64,000 bases of DNA from Excoecaria cochinchinensis (GCA_947683425.1 CANTUQ010000081.1:5638501-5702500), one strand, 5' to 3'. Positions 35,501 through 47,648 are shown, counted from the stretch's first letter. Notes: generated by a model not told the origin, from the sequence alone. Made by a program: numbers and translations.

Positions 35501-38500
35501 TTGAGTGTAAAGTGTGTTTGTGATATAGAAGTTTCAGGGTGGTTAACGTTGGGGTAGCCATATAACCGGCCCGTCGTCCGTCGGCCGAAAAATTCTAATT
35601 TTGTAAAAATGATCGGTGGGTCGTAAAGAGTCTAGTGGTGAAATTTGGAGTGAAAACGGAGTTAAATTGGCCTTCTAAAGTCATTCTAAAGTTGGCATCC
35701 GGTTCGATTCAAATTGAAACGGGGTTTGACTAACGTTTAATTGGACATTTTAAAATAGTTATTGAGCTTTAATGGGTTTGTAGTGGGAAGTATTAAGGCA
35801 TAAAATAATTTCCTGCAAGTTTTGTTAGCATTAGAATTGGATTTTACAGCAGAACAAAAAGTGGTTGAATTGGACATGTTTAACTGAACCAGTCCCCAAA
35901 TGGACTCCGATTGAGCTAAAAATTTATAGGGAGGCTATTTTTGATGTTCTAAGAACAATGGAATTTGTTAGAAGTGAAAATAAGTTGAGGAAGACATAGA
36001 TGTTATGAAGCAGTGGAAAATAGCCAAAAAATTCAAACCGAGTGGACCACTTCAGCTCATTTTCACACTATATAAGGAAGCAAGAGGCTAGATAAGAAAT
36101 CCAGCCACCACCGCCCTCCCTTTCTCTTTCTTTGGCCGAACCTTTCTTCTTCATTGCTTCTCCATTTTTCTTCATCTTTCCTCCGATCTTTCTCCAAAAT
36201 TCAACCTCCTAGACAAAGTTCAGCCTCTCTACAGCTTAAAGACAGTATTTGGAGTCCATTTGGAGCATTAAAAGTAAGGAAAACTAAGTGTACAAGGTTT
36301 AGGGTCAAATTTGAGGTAAGCATTTAAGGTATTTTTAATTGGGTTTATTGACTCCTATGGGAGTTTTCAAGGGTGTAGAGTTCATTTATGATGTTAGTTT
36401 GTAAAAAGGAAGTATGATTTTGATGATATGTGGACTTTTATATTAGGCCATGGTAGGATATCAAGGTGAGGAGGAGTTTTCTCAAGCCAAAGTGAAGGAA
36501 AAGGAAGCTTAAGGGAGTGTAGAGCAAGAATTTGAGGTTTGTAGTTTTAAAATCCCTTTATTTCCATTGTTTTAAGTTGAATATTAGGTTATGTTTAAGT
36601 ATGACTATGTGATTAAGGCATGATAAATTAAATCTAACTTAATATTCATGATTAGTGGGCTTAAAATAGTGAATAAATATAGTTAGATTAAATTAAAACT
36701 ATTTGGTATGAAATTCCTAATGAAGGCCGAATGGTAATCTAAGGAAATTCATAATGAATATATGAGTTTTATGGCATATAAATGATGGTTATAATGTGTA
36801 TAACATGTGTAATGTATAATGTAATAGTTAAAAGATTGAAAAACAAACTTAATGAAATTATATAAGTTTGGCCGAATTAATTATTAAAGAAATTAATGGG
36901 ATATGTTGTGTAATATGGCTTGCAATTGGTATTTATAAAATGTATAACATGTAAAGAGAATGATTGAGTGATTAAACGAAATTGTAGTGCAAGATATGCA
37001 AATGTGTCTTTTGGGCTGAATGGTATACATGACATATATTATGTGTATTTTGATAATATATCTCATATAATGGCATATAATGGCTAAACAATGATAAATA
37101 AGTGTGTATGTAAAGTGGTAAGTGAAAATGAAGTGCATGTTAAAATATGTGTGATGGAATAATATGATATTTATAGGAACTTTGATGAATTATTGCCCTT
37201 AGTAGTTGTCTGGTAGTGAAATCTAGTTCAGGATATATATGGCTAGCAGTAGGGACGTCAGTGAAAGCCGCAGAGGTAAGTTATGGTGACTTGTAAATTT
37301 AGACTAATGACGGTCTATATGTCAGTGTAGTGTAAAATGTATGTATAGAGTCGTCAGAGTGTAATTCGAAGTGTAATTTGGCACCCTAGTGCCACTTCGG
37401 TAGGTTAGGGCTATAGAGCACAGTCCCGCATATCCAGTCTAGTGATAGCTACTGGGTGTTACTAGGGGCAAAGTTGAAAGAAATTGATTAAAAAGAGATT
37501 TATTCGTAAAATATAATGAATAAAAGTAAAGAAAGGACAAATATGAAGAAAATAAAAGTTTAAGGGCTAAAACGTAAATTACCATGAAAATGTGTGATTA
37601 ACAGGTAATATATATATATATATGTTATAAAATAAAAAGTGAAAAATTGTGGAGGTATAATTAGTAAATAGCATAATTGTAACTAAAATAAAAAGATGGG
37701 CAATAACTTAATTTGATAATAATATAGGGGCATTTTGGTAATTATATAATTAAATTGATTAAGTTAGTGATAAATAAGAAATTTAGTGAAAATAGGACTA
37801 AAATGATAGAAATAGAAAATTTGAGGGCAAAATTGTAATTATGTACTTAATGGGTAAAAATAGTGTTAAATAGGTGAAAAGTGTAATTAAAAAGGGTATT
37901 TATGTAAATAAGTGAAAATGTAGGGACTAAACGGTAATTTTACAATAAATGGGTAAAAAGTAGTAAAGTTAGGTAAAAAATGTAAAAGTAAGGGTAATAT
38001 GGTAATTTTGATAAAATATGAGGTTAAAATGGTAATTTGGTGATAAAGTGATAAAGTAGGGATCTAATTGTAATTTTGAGAAATTATAGGGTTAAAAGTG
38101 GAAATTTGAAGTAAAAAGGGTATTTTGGTAATTAAAAAAGTTATTAAGGGGTAAAAGTGAAAAATAAGTTTAAGTGAGGTTAAAAATGTAAATAAAGAAT
38201 AACTAAGGGTAAAATAGTAATTATGTGTAAAAAGGAGGACATAAATGGAATTAAGGAAAAAGAAGGGACATGGATGGAATTATTGTAAAAGTGGGGAGAT
38301 AGATGTAATTAATAGAAAAGTTAAGGGTAAGAATGGAAACCAAGGAAAAAGAATAAGGACAAAAATGTAATTAGAGAAATAATAAACTCAATAAAAAGAA
38401 TTAATATGTATTTAGTGAAATAAATAAGAAATAATAGTAAATAAAAGTATGATTTTAATTATAAGGTAATTAAGGGTAAAAGTGTAATTAGTGGAATAGT

Positions 38501-39291
38501 AAATTTAATAAAAAGGATTTAAATATAATTAGTGTATAATGAGGTTTAATGCTTAGTTATGTGGTTAATTTAGTGGATTAATTGATCAAAAATAATGATA
38601 ATAATAATAATGATAATAATAATAATAACATAGTTAATAGAATAAAGTAGTATAGTTAATTGAATAATTAGATCTAGTGGAAATTTATGGATTTGTAACC
38701 ACCACTGGGTATATTAATGTTTAGCACGTAGTTGTTTTAACTGCGTGTAGGTACGTCGTAGGTCGGAGCAGCATACCTCAATCGGATTGGAAGATGGAGG
38801 ATTGAAGTTATATTTTGTATGTTTTGGTATTTTTATATTGGCATGTATATAAAGATGGGATTTAATTATGTAATGGTTTATATGTATTTATGTATGTGAA
38901 TGATGTGACTTCATGGATGGATGTTTTAAACTGTGAATGGCATGGTAGTGAATGATATATTGTTGTGCCCTTACCGAGGCTGTGTAGTTTGAGATTTGCA
39001 GGTTGGGTAGTGAGAAATAGTAGCCGTTATACTGCCGAAATTTTTACCAAATGAATAGTAACCTTAGACAGTTATAGGTCAATCGGCAAACTAATTAATA
39101 AGTGATAATTGGTAAGTGAAAATGTTAAGTGAACTTGGTAAGTAAATTAAATGTTTAAGTGAATAAAGGATTAAGTGTAGAAAAAAATTTTAGCCCCAAA
39201 TCGAGTTAAGTTCAGGACGACCGTAGTACGATCATGATAATCGCACAATATTTCTAAGTCGGCAGTGTACTTGTTTTGTATAAGGGTGTTA
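35501..39291 (+). mobile_element. Nested G-family LTR copy G3
   Basis: Begins near 35500-35540, before GTGAAATTTGGAGTGAAAACGGAG. It has TATA-like CTATATAAGG at about 36068 and a leader with CCGCCCTCCCTTTCTC. The TGCCCTTAG..CTAGTTCAG block is at 37195-37260, a long AT-rich unit block at 37500-38690, and the paired stem-loops at 38698-38751. It appears to end near 39291 with GGGTGTTATA. Exact ends and a target-site duplication could not be fixed. Confidence 0.65.
38698..38751 (+). promoter_or_regulatory. Paired stem-loops in G3
   Basis: CTGGGTAT, loop ATTA, ATGTTTAG pairs through several G-U wobbles. It is followed at once by CACGTAGTT, GTTTT-type loop, AACTGCGTG, a nine-pair stem with one wobble. 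Confidence 0.65.
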
Positions 39292-40639
39292 TAATGTGAA
39301 AGTGGCAATGTAAGGACTAATATGTAAATTGCAAGCTAAAGAGTGAATTAAATGTGGAAACTAAGTTAATTAGTGGCAATTCGGCAAATAAAGTCAAAAG
39401 AAGGGCAAAAACGTAATTTGTCTTAAAATTGATAACATAGGGACTAAATGGTAATTTGTATAATGAATAAAACTGATAAAATGAGTTATTAGTGGATTTA
39501 AATGCAAAATAAAGACTTAATATGAAATAATATGTAAAAAGGGACATGAAAGTAATACGTTAGGGACTAAAACGTAATTTACACGCCAAATGTAGAGAAG
39601 TGTTAAAAGAATAGCAAAACATAGTAATATGTGATTAAACGTATAAAGTGATAGTTATATGAGTGAAGTGATAAGCTAATAAGGACTAAATGAAAGTTTG
39701 AGGATTATATGGCAATTTAGATGCTATTAAGTAAATAAGAGTGATAATTGTGAATAAATGCAAACAAGTGGAAAAATAATGATTTAGGTAAATGAAAGAG
39801 TAATATGATAAGCACTGAATAAGTTAGGGATCAAATCGTAATTTGCCAATAAGAATGGCAAATAAAGGATTATAGTGTAAAATGACACTGAGTGAGTGAT
39901 TTAAATGAAATTAAGAAAGTAATTAAGTATAGAATGTTTGGTGCATGTGTGTGCCTAAGTTAGCATTGGAAATTATTAGATTCGTAATCACTACTGAGCA
40001 TATTTAATGCTCAGCACGTAGTTTATTTGACTGCATATGGGTACCGAGCGGAGTGTTTGCGGAGCAGACAGATTATCAGTTGCATGACCAGACAGGACAT
40101 CTGGGTTGAAGTTAAGAGTAGTATGTTTTTTATTGTTAGAATGTATATGAATGCTATATGTTATGAGAATAGACATGTATAATGAAGAATGTTATTGATT
40201 TGGATTAGTTACATGAATTGGACTGAAATGAATTAGAATTTTGAATGTGTAATAAGTTATAATTGTTGTGCCCCTGAGTTGGGCTGTGTTTTGGCTGAAT
40301 TGCAGGTTTTGGGTAGTTAATGTTATAGATGTTATGCTGCCCAATTTTGATTGAATGAATAGTGTTAGTGGCATGTATATGTGTAATGGTTTAGTATTGA
40401 ATATGTAATGACTATTATGATGAATGTTATAGACTATCAAAAGACATGATAAGTTAAATGAATGTATGGGCCGAGTTGAATGAAATATGTTAGTGACATG
40501 AAAGTTTAAAAGGACAAATGATATTATAAGTGAAAAGAAAAAGAATTTTTTTTTTTACCGTATTTGTCATAAGCATTGATTAGAAAAGTAATGTAGTGAC
40601 ACCCGATATCCGTACCATTTGCGGGTATGGCGCGTCACA
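39292..40639 (+). mobile_element. Outer G-family LTR, 3' part
   Basis: An AT-rich block with GGGACTAAAACGTAATTT units (39310-39880), a second copy of the paired stem-loops (39988-40030), then an end at GGTATGGCGCGTCACA. It is followed by ATTTA (40640-40644), equal to the five bases before 25369. This makes 25369-40639 one G insertion that later received other DNA. Confidence 0.75.
39988..40030 (+). promoter_or_regulatory. Paired stem-loops in outer G LTR
   Basis: CTGAGCAT, loop ATTTA, ATGCTCAG (39994-40014) is a perfect eight-pair stem. It differs in sequence from the CTAAGCG/CGCTTAG stem of the Tekay-like LTRs at paired positions. Confidence 0.7.
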
Positions 40640-40644
40640 ATTTA

Positions 40645-40669
40645 TCCCAATTCAAGCTCTGATACCAAA
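40645..40669 (-). other. H element primer-binding site
   Basis: GCTCTGATACCA at 40656-40667, the complement of TGGTATCAGAGC (initiator tRNA-Met), lies two bases inside the H 5' LTR on the minus strand. It shows that the LTR at 40670 is the 5' LTR of a minus-strand element. Confidence 0.85.
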
Positions 40670-41433
40670 TGATGCAGAACCCAAGGATCAATTAGAACCC
40701 GAACACCAAATCAATTTGAATATTGATAAACTCTAACATGCAATCTAATTTTAGATACTTCAAACCTTAATAACAAAGATAATTAAGACCTAAAGTGTAA
40801 AACAAATAGAATAGAACTATAAAAGTAAAACTTGAATAACCTAATTCTTGAAACAACTCAAAGTAAAGAACTCTCACATTGGAAATTCAATTCACACATA
40901 AACCTTAAAAATTCTTTAATTGTAATGTTGTACACGCATAAAATAAGCCTTATATAGGCAATAAATAATCCTAGAGCTAATAAGAATGAGGTGGCCGAAT
41001 TTTCTCTTTAAACTAGGAATATAGATTTTGGCTTTTCCTACTTAGAGTTGGAAACTAACAACCAAAAGAAAGGCTGCCTATAAAGGATGTGTAACTCATA
41101 TGATGTGCACATGCATAGCACATGACTGGGCATATGTCAAGCACATGTCAAGATCACATGTCTTGCACATGTCAAGGCATATGTTTGGCACATCACAAGG
41201 TCACATGACTTGCACATGTTCGTAAGTCATATGACTTGCACTTGCCTCATTCATAGGCATGTTTCCATTTTGACCTCTCTATGGATTCAGCGTAAGGACT
41301 TCCTTTATGGCATACTTCTGATTCAAACATGTGAACCATCTTCAAACCTTCTTGAACTTTTCCAAGTTTTGTTTCTATGAATTCGGACTTGCAATATTTA
41401 TATATCTTGCTATGATAACCCGTGTATACATCA
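40670..41433 (-). mobile_element. H element, 5' LTR
   Basis: A 764-bp LTR matching 20295-21035 along its length with scattered differences. On the minus strand it starts TGATGTATACACGGG and ends TTCTGCATCA. With the partner LTR it brackets about 21 kb, most of which is later insertions. Confidence 0.88.
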
Positions 41434-41797
41434 TATTCATTTGTGGGTTAGTTTTAGCTCGTTGACAATTATTTTTACATTTGTGAGTGCATTGTTATGT
41501 GCTCATTTGTGCGTGTCCAGCATGCTTTGAGCATGGGTGGTCTTTATTGTTTGCTTATGCACCTTGGGCTTTTGTATGTATGCAAATATTTGCATTCTTC
41601 TATACTTATTGGCACAATTGTGGTTTGTGCGTGCATATATGCATTCATGAGTTAGTTTTAGTGCATAGATAAGAATTTTTACATTTGTGAGTGCATGGTT
41701 ATGTGTAGGTTAATACGTGTGCAACATGCTTTGAGTGCGAATGGTATTCGTTCTTTGCAGATGCACCTTTAGCTTTTGTATGGGGGCAAATATTTTC
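41434..41797. repeat. Tandem repeat of about 250 bp, third segment
   Basis: The satellite resumes after H with GTTAGTTTTAG at 41448 and 41648 and the GAGCATGGGTGGTCTTTA landmark. One unit is shortened. The last bases GCAAATATTTTC continue at 44387 as TTTTCATTCTACTAT on the far side of LTR I1. Confidence 0.88.
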
Positions 41798-42431
41798 TGT
41801 AACAACCCGTATTGTACCCTAGAAGGAATTATGTGTGAATTGTATAGCGAAGGGTACAAAAGCATTCGTACAAGTGTAATATTGTGAGTTAGTAGGGATG
41901 TAATTGAAAAGAACATAAGTTATTAAAAGATAAAATTTTGAAAGAGGGGGTAATTGTATTTCACCAAGGACTTAAAATATTGGACCAATAGGGAGCTAAC
42001 ACCTAATTGGCTTAAGAAAAGCATGCATTTATATGAGATGAAGTTAGACTTTTTGGGGGAACAACTGGCCGGCCAATTTAGGCCACAATCACCCCATTTA
42101 ATTGTTGAATTTCATTTTGTTAAGTCCCATTTTCTGCTCTTGGTAGAAGTGTTCACGTGAGAAAGAGAGATAGAAAGGTAAGTGTGGTTGGTTTTCTAGT
42201 GTTATCTCTTTTGTTCTTCATTTTTGTTGATTTAAAGTATATGATGTGGATTAAGTGTTTGTCTTTGGATGATTTTGTGCAAGATGCTATTGACAAGAGG
42301 AAAAGATCTGAGTTGAAGAAGAGAAGGGATCTAGGTTTTGTTAGATGCATGTTTGAGCTGTTATTATACTTGTGTGTTGATGATGTTAGATGAATTGCTA
42401 TATAGTTTATGACTATAAAGTAGAAACGACT

Positions 42432-43206
42432 GGTGACAGAGGCTTGCTGTCACGTCTCGTGACAGAGCATAATCGTGCCGAGTCGTGACGATTGTCACAA
42501 CTCGGGACCGCACCTTTAACCCTCTAGCGGGTAAATATGATTCTTGTTTAATTAAAGGTAATGAAACACGCCGTAATATGGATTTTGGGTTAGCAACTTG
42601 TACTTTTCCTTTGCTCTTCGTCATTTGCAATCGAAAAATAGAAGATTTGAGTGAATAAAAAATCCCAAGAAGGCCCTAAGTTTTGGGGAAACTCTGTTCG
42701 TATTTCACCAAACTTCCGTGTGATGTTTTGGTCATAAGTGGAGTTGGAGAACTCCAAATTAAGTTATTGTAGTTCCATTAGAACCATAACTTCCATACCT
42801 ATATAAATCCTACAAATAGCCTTGAGAAAATATTTCTCTAAGACCCTTGAAAGTGGCCAAAACATAGGTGTCTCTACTTTGGCCGGTTTATGGGAGCAGT
42901 ATAGGTTGTTTAGATCATATTCATTGTTGTAGATATCCAAATGTCCTGAAATTTGTTCCATTGAAAACTTAACATCCTAGGGAATAATTTTTAGGAAGAT
43001 ATTTTTGTCAAATATTTAAGTTAGATGTTGGTTTGGGCTAAGCAAAATAGCATTGTGAAGAAGTCCTGAGTTTTTGCTTCTGTTTTGCTAATTTCGGTAT
43101 GTCACGGTCACAAGCAATTCATTGCCACCGTGACCAATGCCGAGAGAAGGCAGAATTGCATATTTTTGGACCTCACGGTCACAATCAATTCATTACCACT
43201 GTGACC
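42432..43206. repeat. Hairpin clusters in LTR I1
   Basis: Near 42450: CTGTCACGTCTCGTGACAG with neighbours. At 43101-43135 GTCACGGTCACAAGCAATTCATTGCCACCGTGACC, and again at 43173-43206. The second theme resembles that of LTRs J and K; the first resembles B. Confidence 0.8.
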
Positions 43207-43995
43207 CTCCCCAGTTTTGTGTATTTTGAGTGTTTTTCTTTATGAAATGCACTCGAATTTCATTGTAAGTTCCTATAGCTCATCCAATTCATGCATAACA
43301 TTTTGAAAAGAGTATATGAATGTTTGTCAATTGGAATTATATGTAAATGATGCTATGGCATAGTAGTTTAATAAAGGAATTAAATGTATACATGCTTTTT
43401 AATTATGGAACATGACATGGCATGTGATATCGATCATATATGATTGAATCATGATAAAATGCTTGAGTGATTGTAATGTATATGATATGGTGTATAGAGT
43501 CTTTATGTTAAGCCTGAATGGTCATAGTAGTGGATAGATAAGCATTGTTCATAAAGGGTTAGAGTGCAGCTGCTAGAGTGGCACCGTTTGTGCCTAGAGG
43601 TTGAATACCTTGTGTATTCAAATGATTTTTAATTAAGTCTCTACATGTTCGATACTATTAATCAGTATCTACAGCACTCGTATCCGCATTTAATGGAATT
43701 TAGGCTAATGAATGTTCTGTAGTGTATATGAGTTGTAGTGGAGGTTAGTTATATATAAGCCTCTACATGAAAAGTAACTACATAAAAGAAATATATGTAC
43801 ATGACTACATGAATGAGATAGTGTGTTGTTATCGTACCCGATGATGTTTACATGATTATGTTTATTGTTCATGTAAAGTATTTGAGTGAGAACATATATG
43901 CATGAAGAGTATATGATATTATGAGTTGAGCATGACTTTTGATATGCAGTGTGTGATATGTTTGTGACTTTGATAGAAGTCCTTTGTTCTGTTAT

Positions 43996-44040
43996 CCCCA
44001 TTAAGCGTTATCGCTTAGCACGAGTGTTTTCCTGTGTAGG
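43996..44040 (+). promoter_or_regulatory. Paired stem-loops near LTR I1 3' end
   Basis: CCCCATTAAGCG, TTAT, CGCTTAG then CACGAGTGTTTTCCTGTGTAGG. The first stem is perfect over six or seven pairs; the second is weak. Confidence 0.65.
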
Positions 44041-44745
44041 AGTTCAAGTTCGGACCGGTATAGAGTTTGTTCATTTGCTGGCCACTAGGAGCTGGAATGA
44101 AGTCTATGTATAAGATAGAGTTTCGTATGTTTTGAGTAACATCATTATATAAAAAAGAGAAATAGAGTAAATGAAGTGTAATTATTATCTGCAATTCTAA
44201 ACATGTAATATGGATAACGATATTTTGTAATAGTTGAACGATAATGTATATTTTAAAGTTTATTAATACAAGTATGTTTTTACCTAATGGATATTTTCCC
44301 GCCTTAACGTATGATTGTATGTACATGTATGCGTATGTGAGTGCAGAGTGACCCGATATCCTCCCAAGGGGTATTGGAGTGTTACATTTTCATTCTACTA
44401 TTGTAACACCCCAATACCCCTTGGAATGCTACGCGCACAAACAATGCATACAAGACTATCACAAGCAATAACGGAAAGATACTCATACACACAAATAAGC
44501 GGAAGCAAACATCACTAAACAAAGCATACTTGAATTAATAAATTCTTAAAAAATATACATAATACAAAAATGCTAACATTATTATACAAGATCAAAAGCC
44601 TTACATCATCTATTACAAAGCATTCTCTTTACTTATACATTATACTTATCATTACAAAAAGAATCATAAACAAAAACAAAACTCCACTAAACTCCTAGTG
44701 GCCTGCAGATGAGCACTCCCAAAAAAATTGAACCGATCCTGCATA

Positions 44746-44790
44746 CCTACATGGGAAAACACCCATCCTAAAGGATAACGCTTAGTGGGG
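44746..44790 (-). promoter_or_regulatory. Paired stem-loops in LTR I2
   Basis: On the minus strand CCCCACTAAGCGTTATCC followed by TTTAGGATGGG, TGTTTT, CCCATGTAGG. The second stem (ATGGG/CCCAT) is clear, the first is partly decayed. Confidence 0.55.
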
Positions 44791-45251
44791 ATATACATAA
44801 ACAAAGGAATTCATACGAAGCCACAACATAAAGCACAACTCATAAATATAAATACAAGTTATCAAACACAATAATTAACATCTGAATCATGCTTCTACAT
44901 ATAAATATATATATACCAAATACGTGCACATTTAAGATCCTAACATGCCTTTATCAATTAATTACATCTACTTACTCATATTCTCTACTAAAATCAATAC
45001 TCATATCAAGAAAATGATAACTGGCCACTAGTTCTCATACATATCCATTTACATGTGTAACATATAATAAGCATAGCCTGAATCCCATTAATAGTGGATA
45101 CGGGTGCACTAGATACTGACTAGCAGTATCGAATCTCTAGAGACCAAAGTGTCAAATCTTTAGTTACCCAAAGGCAACAAACTCTAGACCCTTACAGGCC
45201 AACTCTACACCCATATGGGCCAACTCTAGCAGCTGCAAACTCTAGCCCTTT

Positions 45252-45265
45252 ATAAGCATGCTTAT
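45252..45265. promoter_or_regulatory. Variant palindrome ATAAGCATGCTTAT (LTR I2)
   Basis: A perfect 14-bp palindrome beside CTATCCAC, at the place where other LTRs have TTAGGCATGCCTAA. Both arms differ from that sequence in matching positions. Confidence 0.65.
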
Positions 45266-45533
45266 CTATCCACTACTATATATCACTCAGGTTTAACTTA
45301 AAAGTACACCAATAAATACTCTGCTCATAAACATATACTTTACAATCACTTAAATATCAAAGAATTACCCATCAACTCAGTTCATGCATAAGCTAATCAA
45401 GCCTTCATACATAAAACTCATAACTCCATTCCTATTATCACATATAAGTTTTACTATGCATGATCATACGTATACTAATGCAATACTATACATAATCAAG
45501 GTTAAAAGATTCATATGGAAAACTCTGGCAATG

Positions 45534-45756
45534 TCACGCTCGCGACCCTTAACATGCTCGTGACAGAACCCACAACTCATGACTGTCGCGTATGCAAGTA
45601 GTGTCACAGTTGCGACAAAATGCTAAAGTAGCTTCAATCACACCCGCAATGGAGCTTGCACTCGTGACCCAACTTGGTAAAAGCAAAGCTCGACGAAGCA
45701 AGCTCAGCCAGGCAAAGCTCGTCCAAGGAGTGTTCTATCGTGCTCGCGACAGAATT
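45534..45756. repeat. Hairpin cluster in LTR I2
   Basis: TGTCACGCTCGCGACC, ATGCTCGTGACAG and CGTGCTCGCGACAG words in direct and inverted order. The theme lies between those of B and C and differs from I1. Confidence 0.65.
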
Positions 45757-46323
45757 GAACTAATTGTGCAAAACTCCAAACAACACAAATACTTATGCAC
45801 AAACATTACACATACCACCCCATAAGCACATGCATTCATCCAAAACAAGATATAAACATCACAAGGCTCTAAAATCAACTATGAACACATTTAAATACCA
45901 ATACCAACCAAATTGATCATCAAGCATTTTAGACAAAACTTGTAACGCCCATTACCAATTACCTAGCTAGCCCAGCTAATGGAGTCGAAAATGGTCATTA
46001 CACGGCAATCACTTCCTCATGCACATACATAGTCCAACGCATACAAAAAATCTATACAATTAAATTTTTATTTCCATCGCATTCAAATGCAACAAATTAT
46101 TGATACTCATCATATGCTTGCTCATGCATTCGTGCATACACACACTTATACAAGTTAAGTATTGCAGGCCTGGTTACTTAATATATTACATACTTTATGC
46201 TATCCAAAATAGTAATTATATAACACAAAACACAAATCTACCCCAAAACCTACGCTATCAGCAACCCTAGTGTATTGACCCTTGCCAATGCGGAACTGTC
46301 CTTCGAATAACCTCGCTTCAGAG

Positions 46324-46372
46324 CCTGCACGGATTAGGAAAAACCCAAGCTAAGCAATAATGATTAATGGGG
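46324..46372 (-). promoter_or_regulatory. Paired stem-loops in J 3' LTR (decayed)
   Basis: Minus strand CCCCATTAATCATTATTGCTTAG then a GGTTTTTCCTAATCC-type arm and GTGCAGG. The first stem has lost several pairs compared with the partner LTR at 60747-60794. Confidence 0.55.
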
Positions 46373-47395
46373 AACAATACAATATATTACACAGCATGTA
46401 ACTAGTTTGAGGCACATATTAATTTCCAAGCTTAAAGTTCAGTATATACAAATATTCATGTGTTTATATGCATCATTGTTTCGCGGTACTTAATAGATAT
46501 ACACTTAAATCGAGCTTCTACGGTCATGCCTTGTTATCAAACATCAGCGTCCACATAATATTGTTAAAACATCTACACGTCTTGATTTATACTCATACTG
46601 AAGAATCACATTTGTACAATCGCATCACATGACAAATCTTAACACATCTCATTCACATTCTCATTTTATAACAGTCTTTATATGATTAGATTATTAACAT
46701 TAGCCTTGCCTGCAACTCAAAGACGCGGATAACGGGTATTGCAATCAGTACTCAAAAGTAGCACAATCATTTTGTATCCAAAGATACACACTCGTAATCA
46801 GTACTCGTAGGTACAGGAATATTCATTATAATACAATGAACCCGATAAAGATTAGACAATTCAAAGATTTCATGAAGGAAACAAATGCTATCGGCCGCAC
46901 TTTTAGACCTTATAGGCATGTCTACCTATCCACTATTTGACCCGCAGGCTAATTATTATTCCAATTATCTGTAATTCAATTACTGTTTACATTATTCACA
47001 TAATCGTATGTGGTTCAACTTGCACATAATAGATCACATACGCTTGCAAGTATACAATTGTGTTCACATTCTCTTCATATGCAATCTCATTTAATCATAC
47101 ACATTCATATAACTCATAATCATATCATAGGTCTTTATAATGTTGATATACTAATATGAGTTCCATTCCTTATCATTATATATTATTACACAATTTTCTG
47201 TAAAGAATTACTCATATACATGACTTAACAAGCAAGCCCACATTCACTTGTCTCATATATTCCATATCATTTAACCATAATGTTTAGCATATAATAATCT
47301 TCATTAAATGATATTAAATTGGATTGGATTATTGATCATGCATGTATATAACATTTGGCCAAGTCTTGTTGTTCATTATGCAAAACAGAGGTACG

Positions 47396-47648
47396 TCACG
47401 GTGACAATCAATTTGATTGTGACGTGACATACCAAGGTTTCAGAACAGAATACAATCGCAAATACCTCACGGTGACAATCAATTTTGTTGTCACCGTGAC
47501 ATGCAAATATCTTCCGGGTAGAATGCAACTTATGGTATCTCATGGTGACAATTAATTTGGTTGTCACCGTGACATACCAAATGCACCCAAGCTGAATGCA
47601 AAACTTGCATACCTAACGGTGACAATAAATTTACTTGTCACCATGACC
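47396..47648. repeat. Hairpin array in J 3' LTR
   Basis: Four units of TCACGGTGACAAT, a short A/T loop, then ATTGTSACCGTGA, spaced about 65 bp with GAATGCAAA or GAATACAA spacers. Confidence 0.88.

Larger units (their letters stand above)
41798..44386 (+). mobile_element. Solo LTR I1 with target-site duplication TTTTC
   Basis: A 2,589-bp unit starting TGTAACAACCCG and ending GTATTGGAGTGTTACA, flanked by TTTTC at 41793-41797 and 44387-44391. It holds two hairpin clusters (42432-42512 and 43101-43206), the GTGGATAGATAAGC box (about 43530) and the paired stem-loops (43996-44040). The layout is that of the Tekay-like LTRs. No coding region is present. Confidence 0.92.
44402..45940 (-). mobile_element. 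LTR I2, truncated, tail-to-tail with I1
   Basis: On the plus strand it starts TGTAACACCCCAATACCCC, the complement of the I1 end, 15 bases beyond it. It holds the paired stem-loops (44746-44790), a palindrome ATAAGCATGCTTAT (45252-45265) and a hairpin cluster (45534-45756). At 45941 it is cut by the J element, and its start-proximal part is not found elsewhere in the window. Confidence 0.8.
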
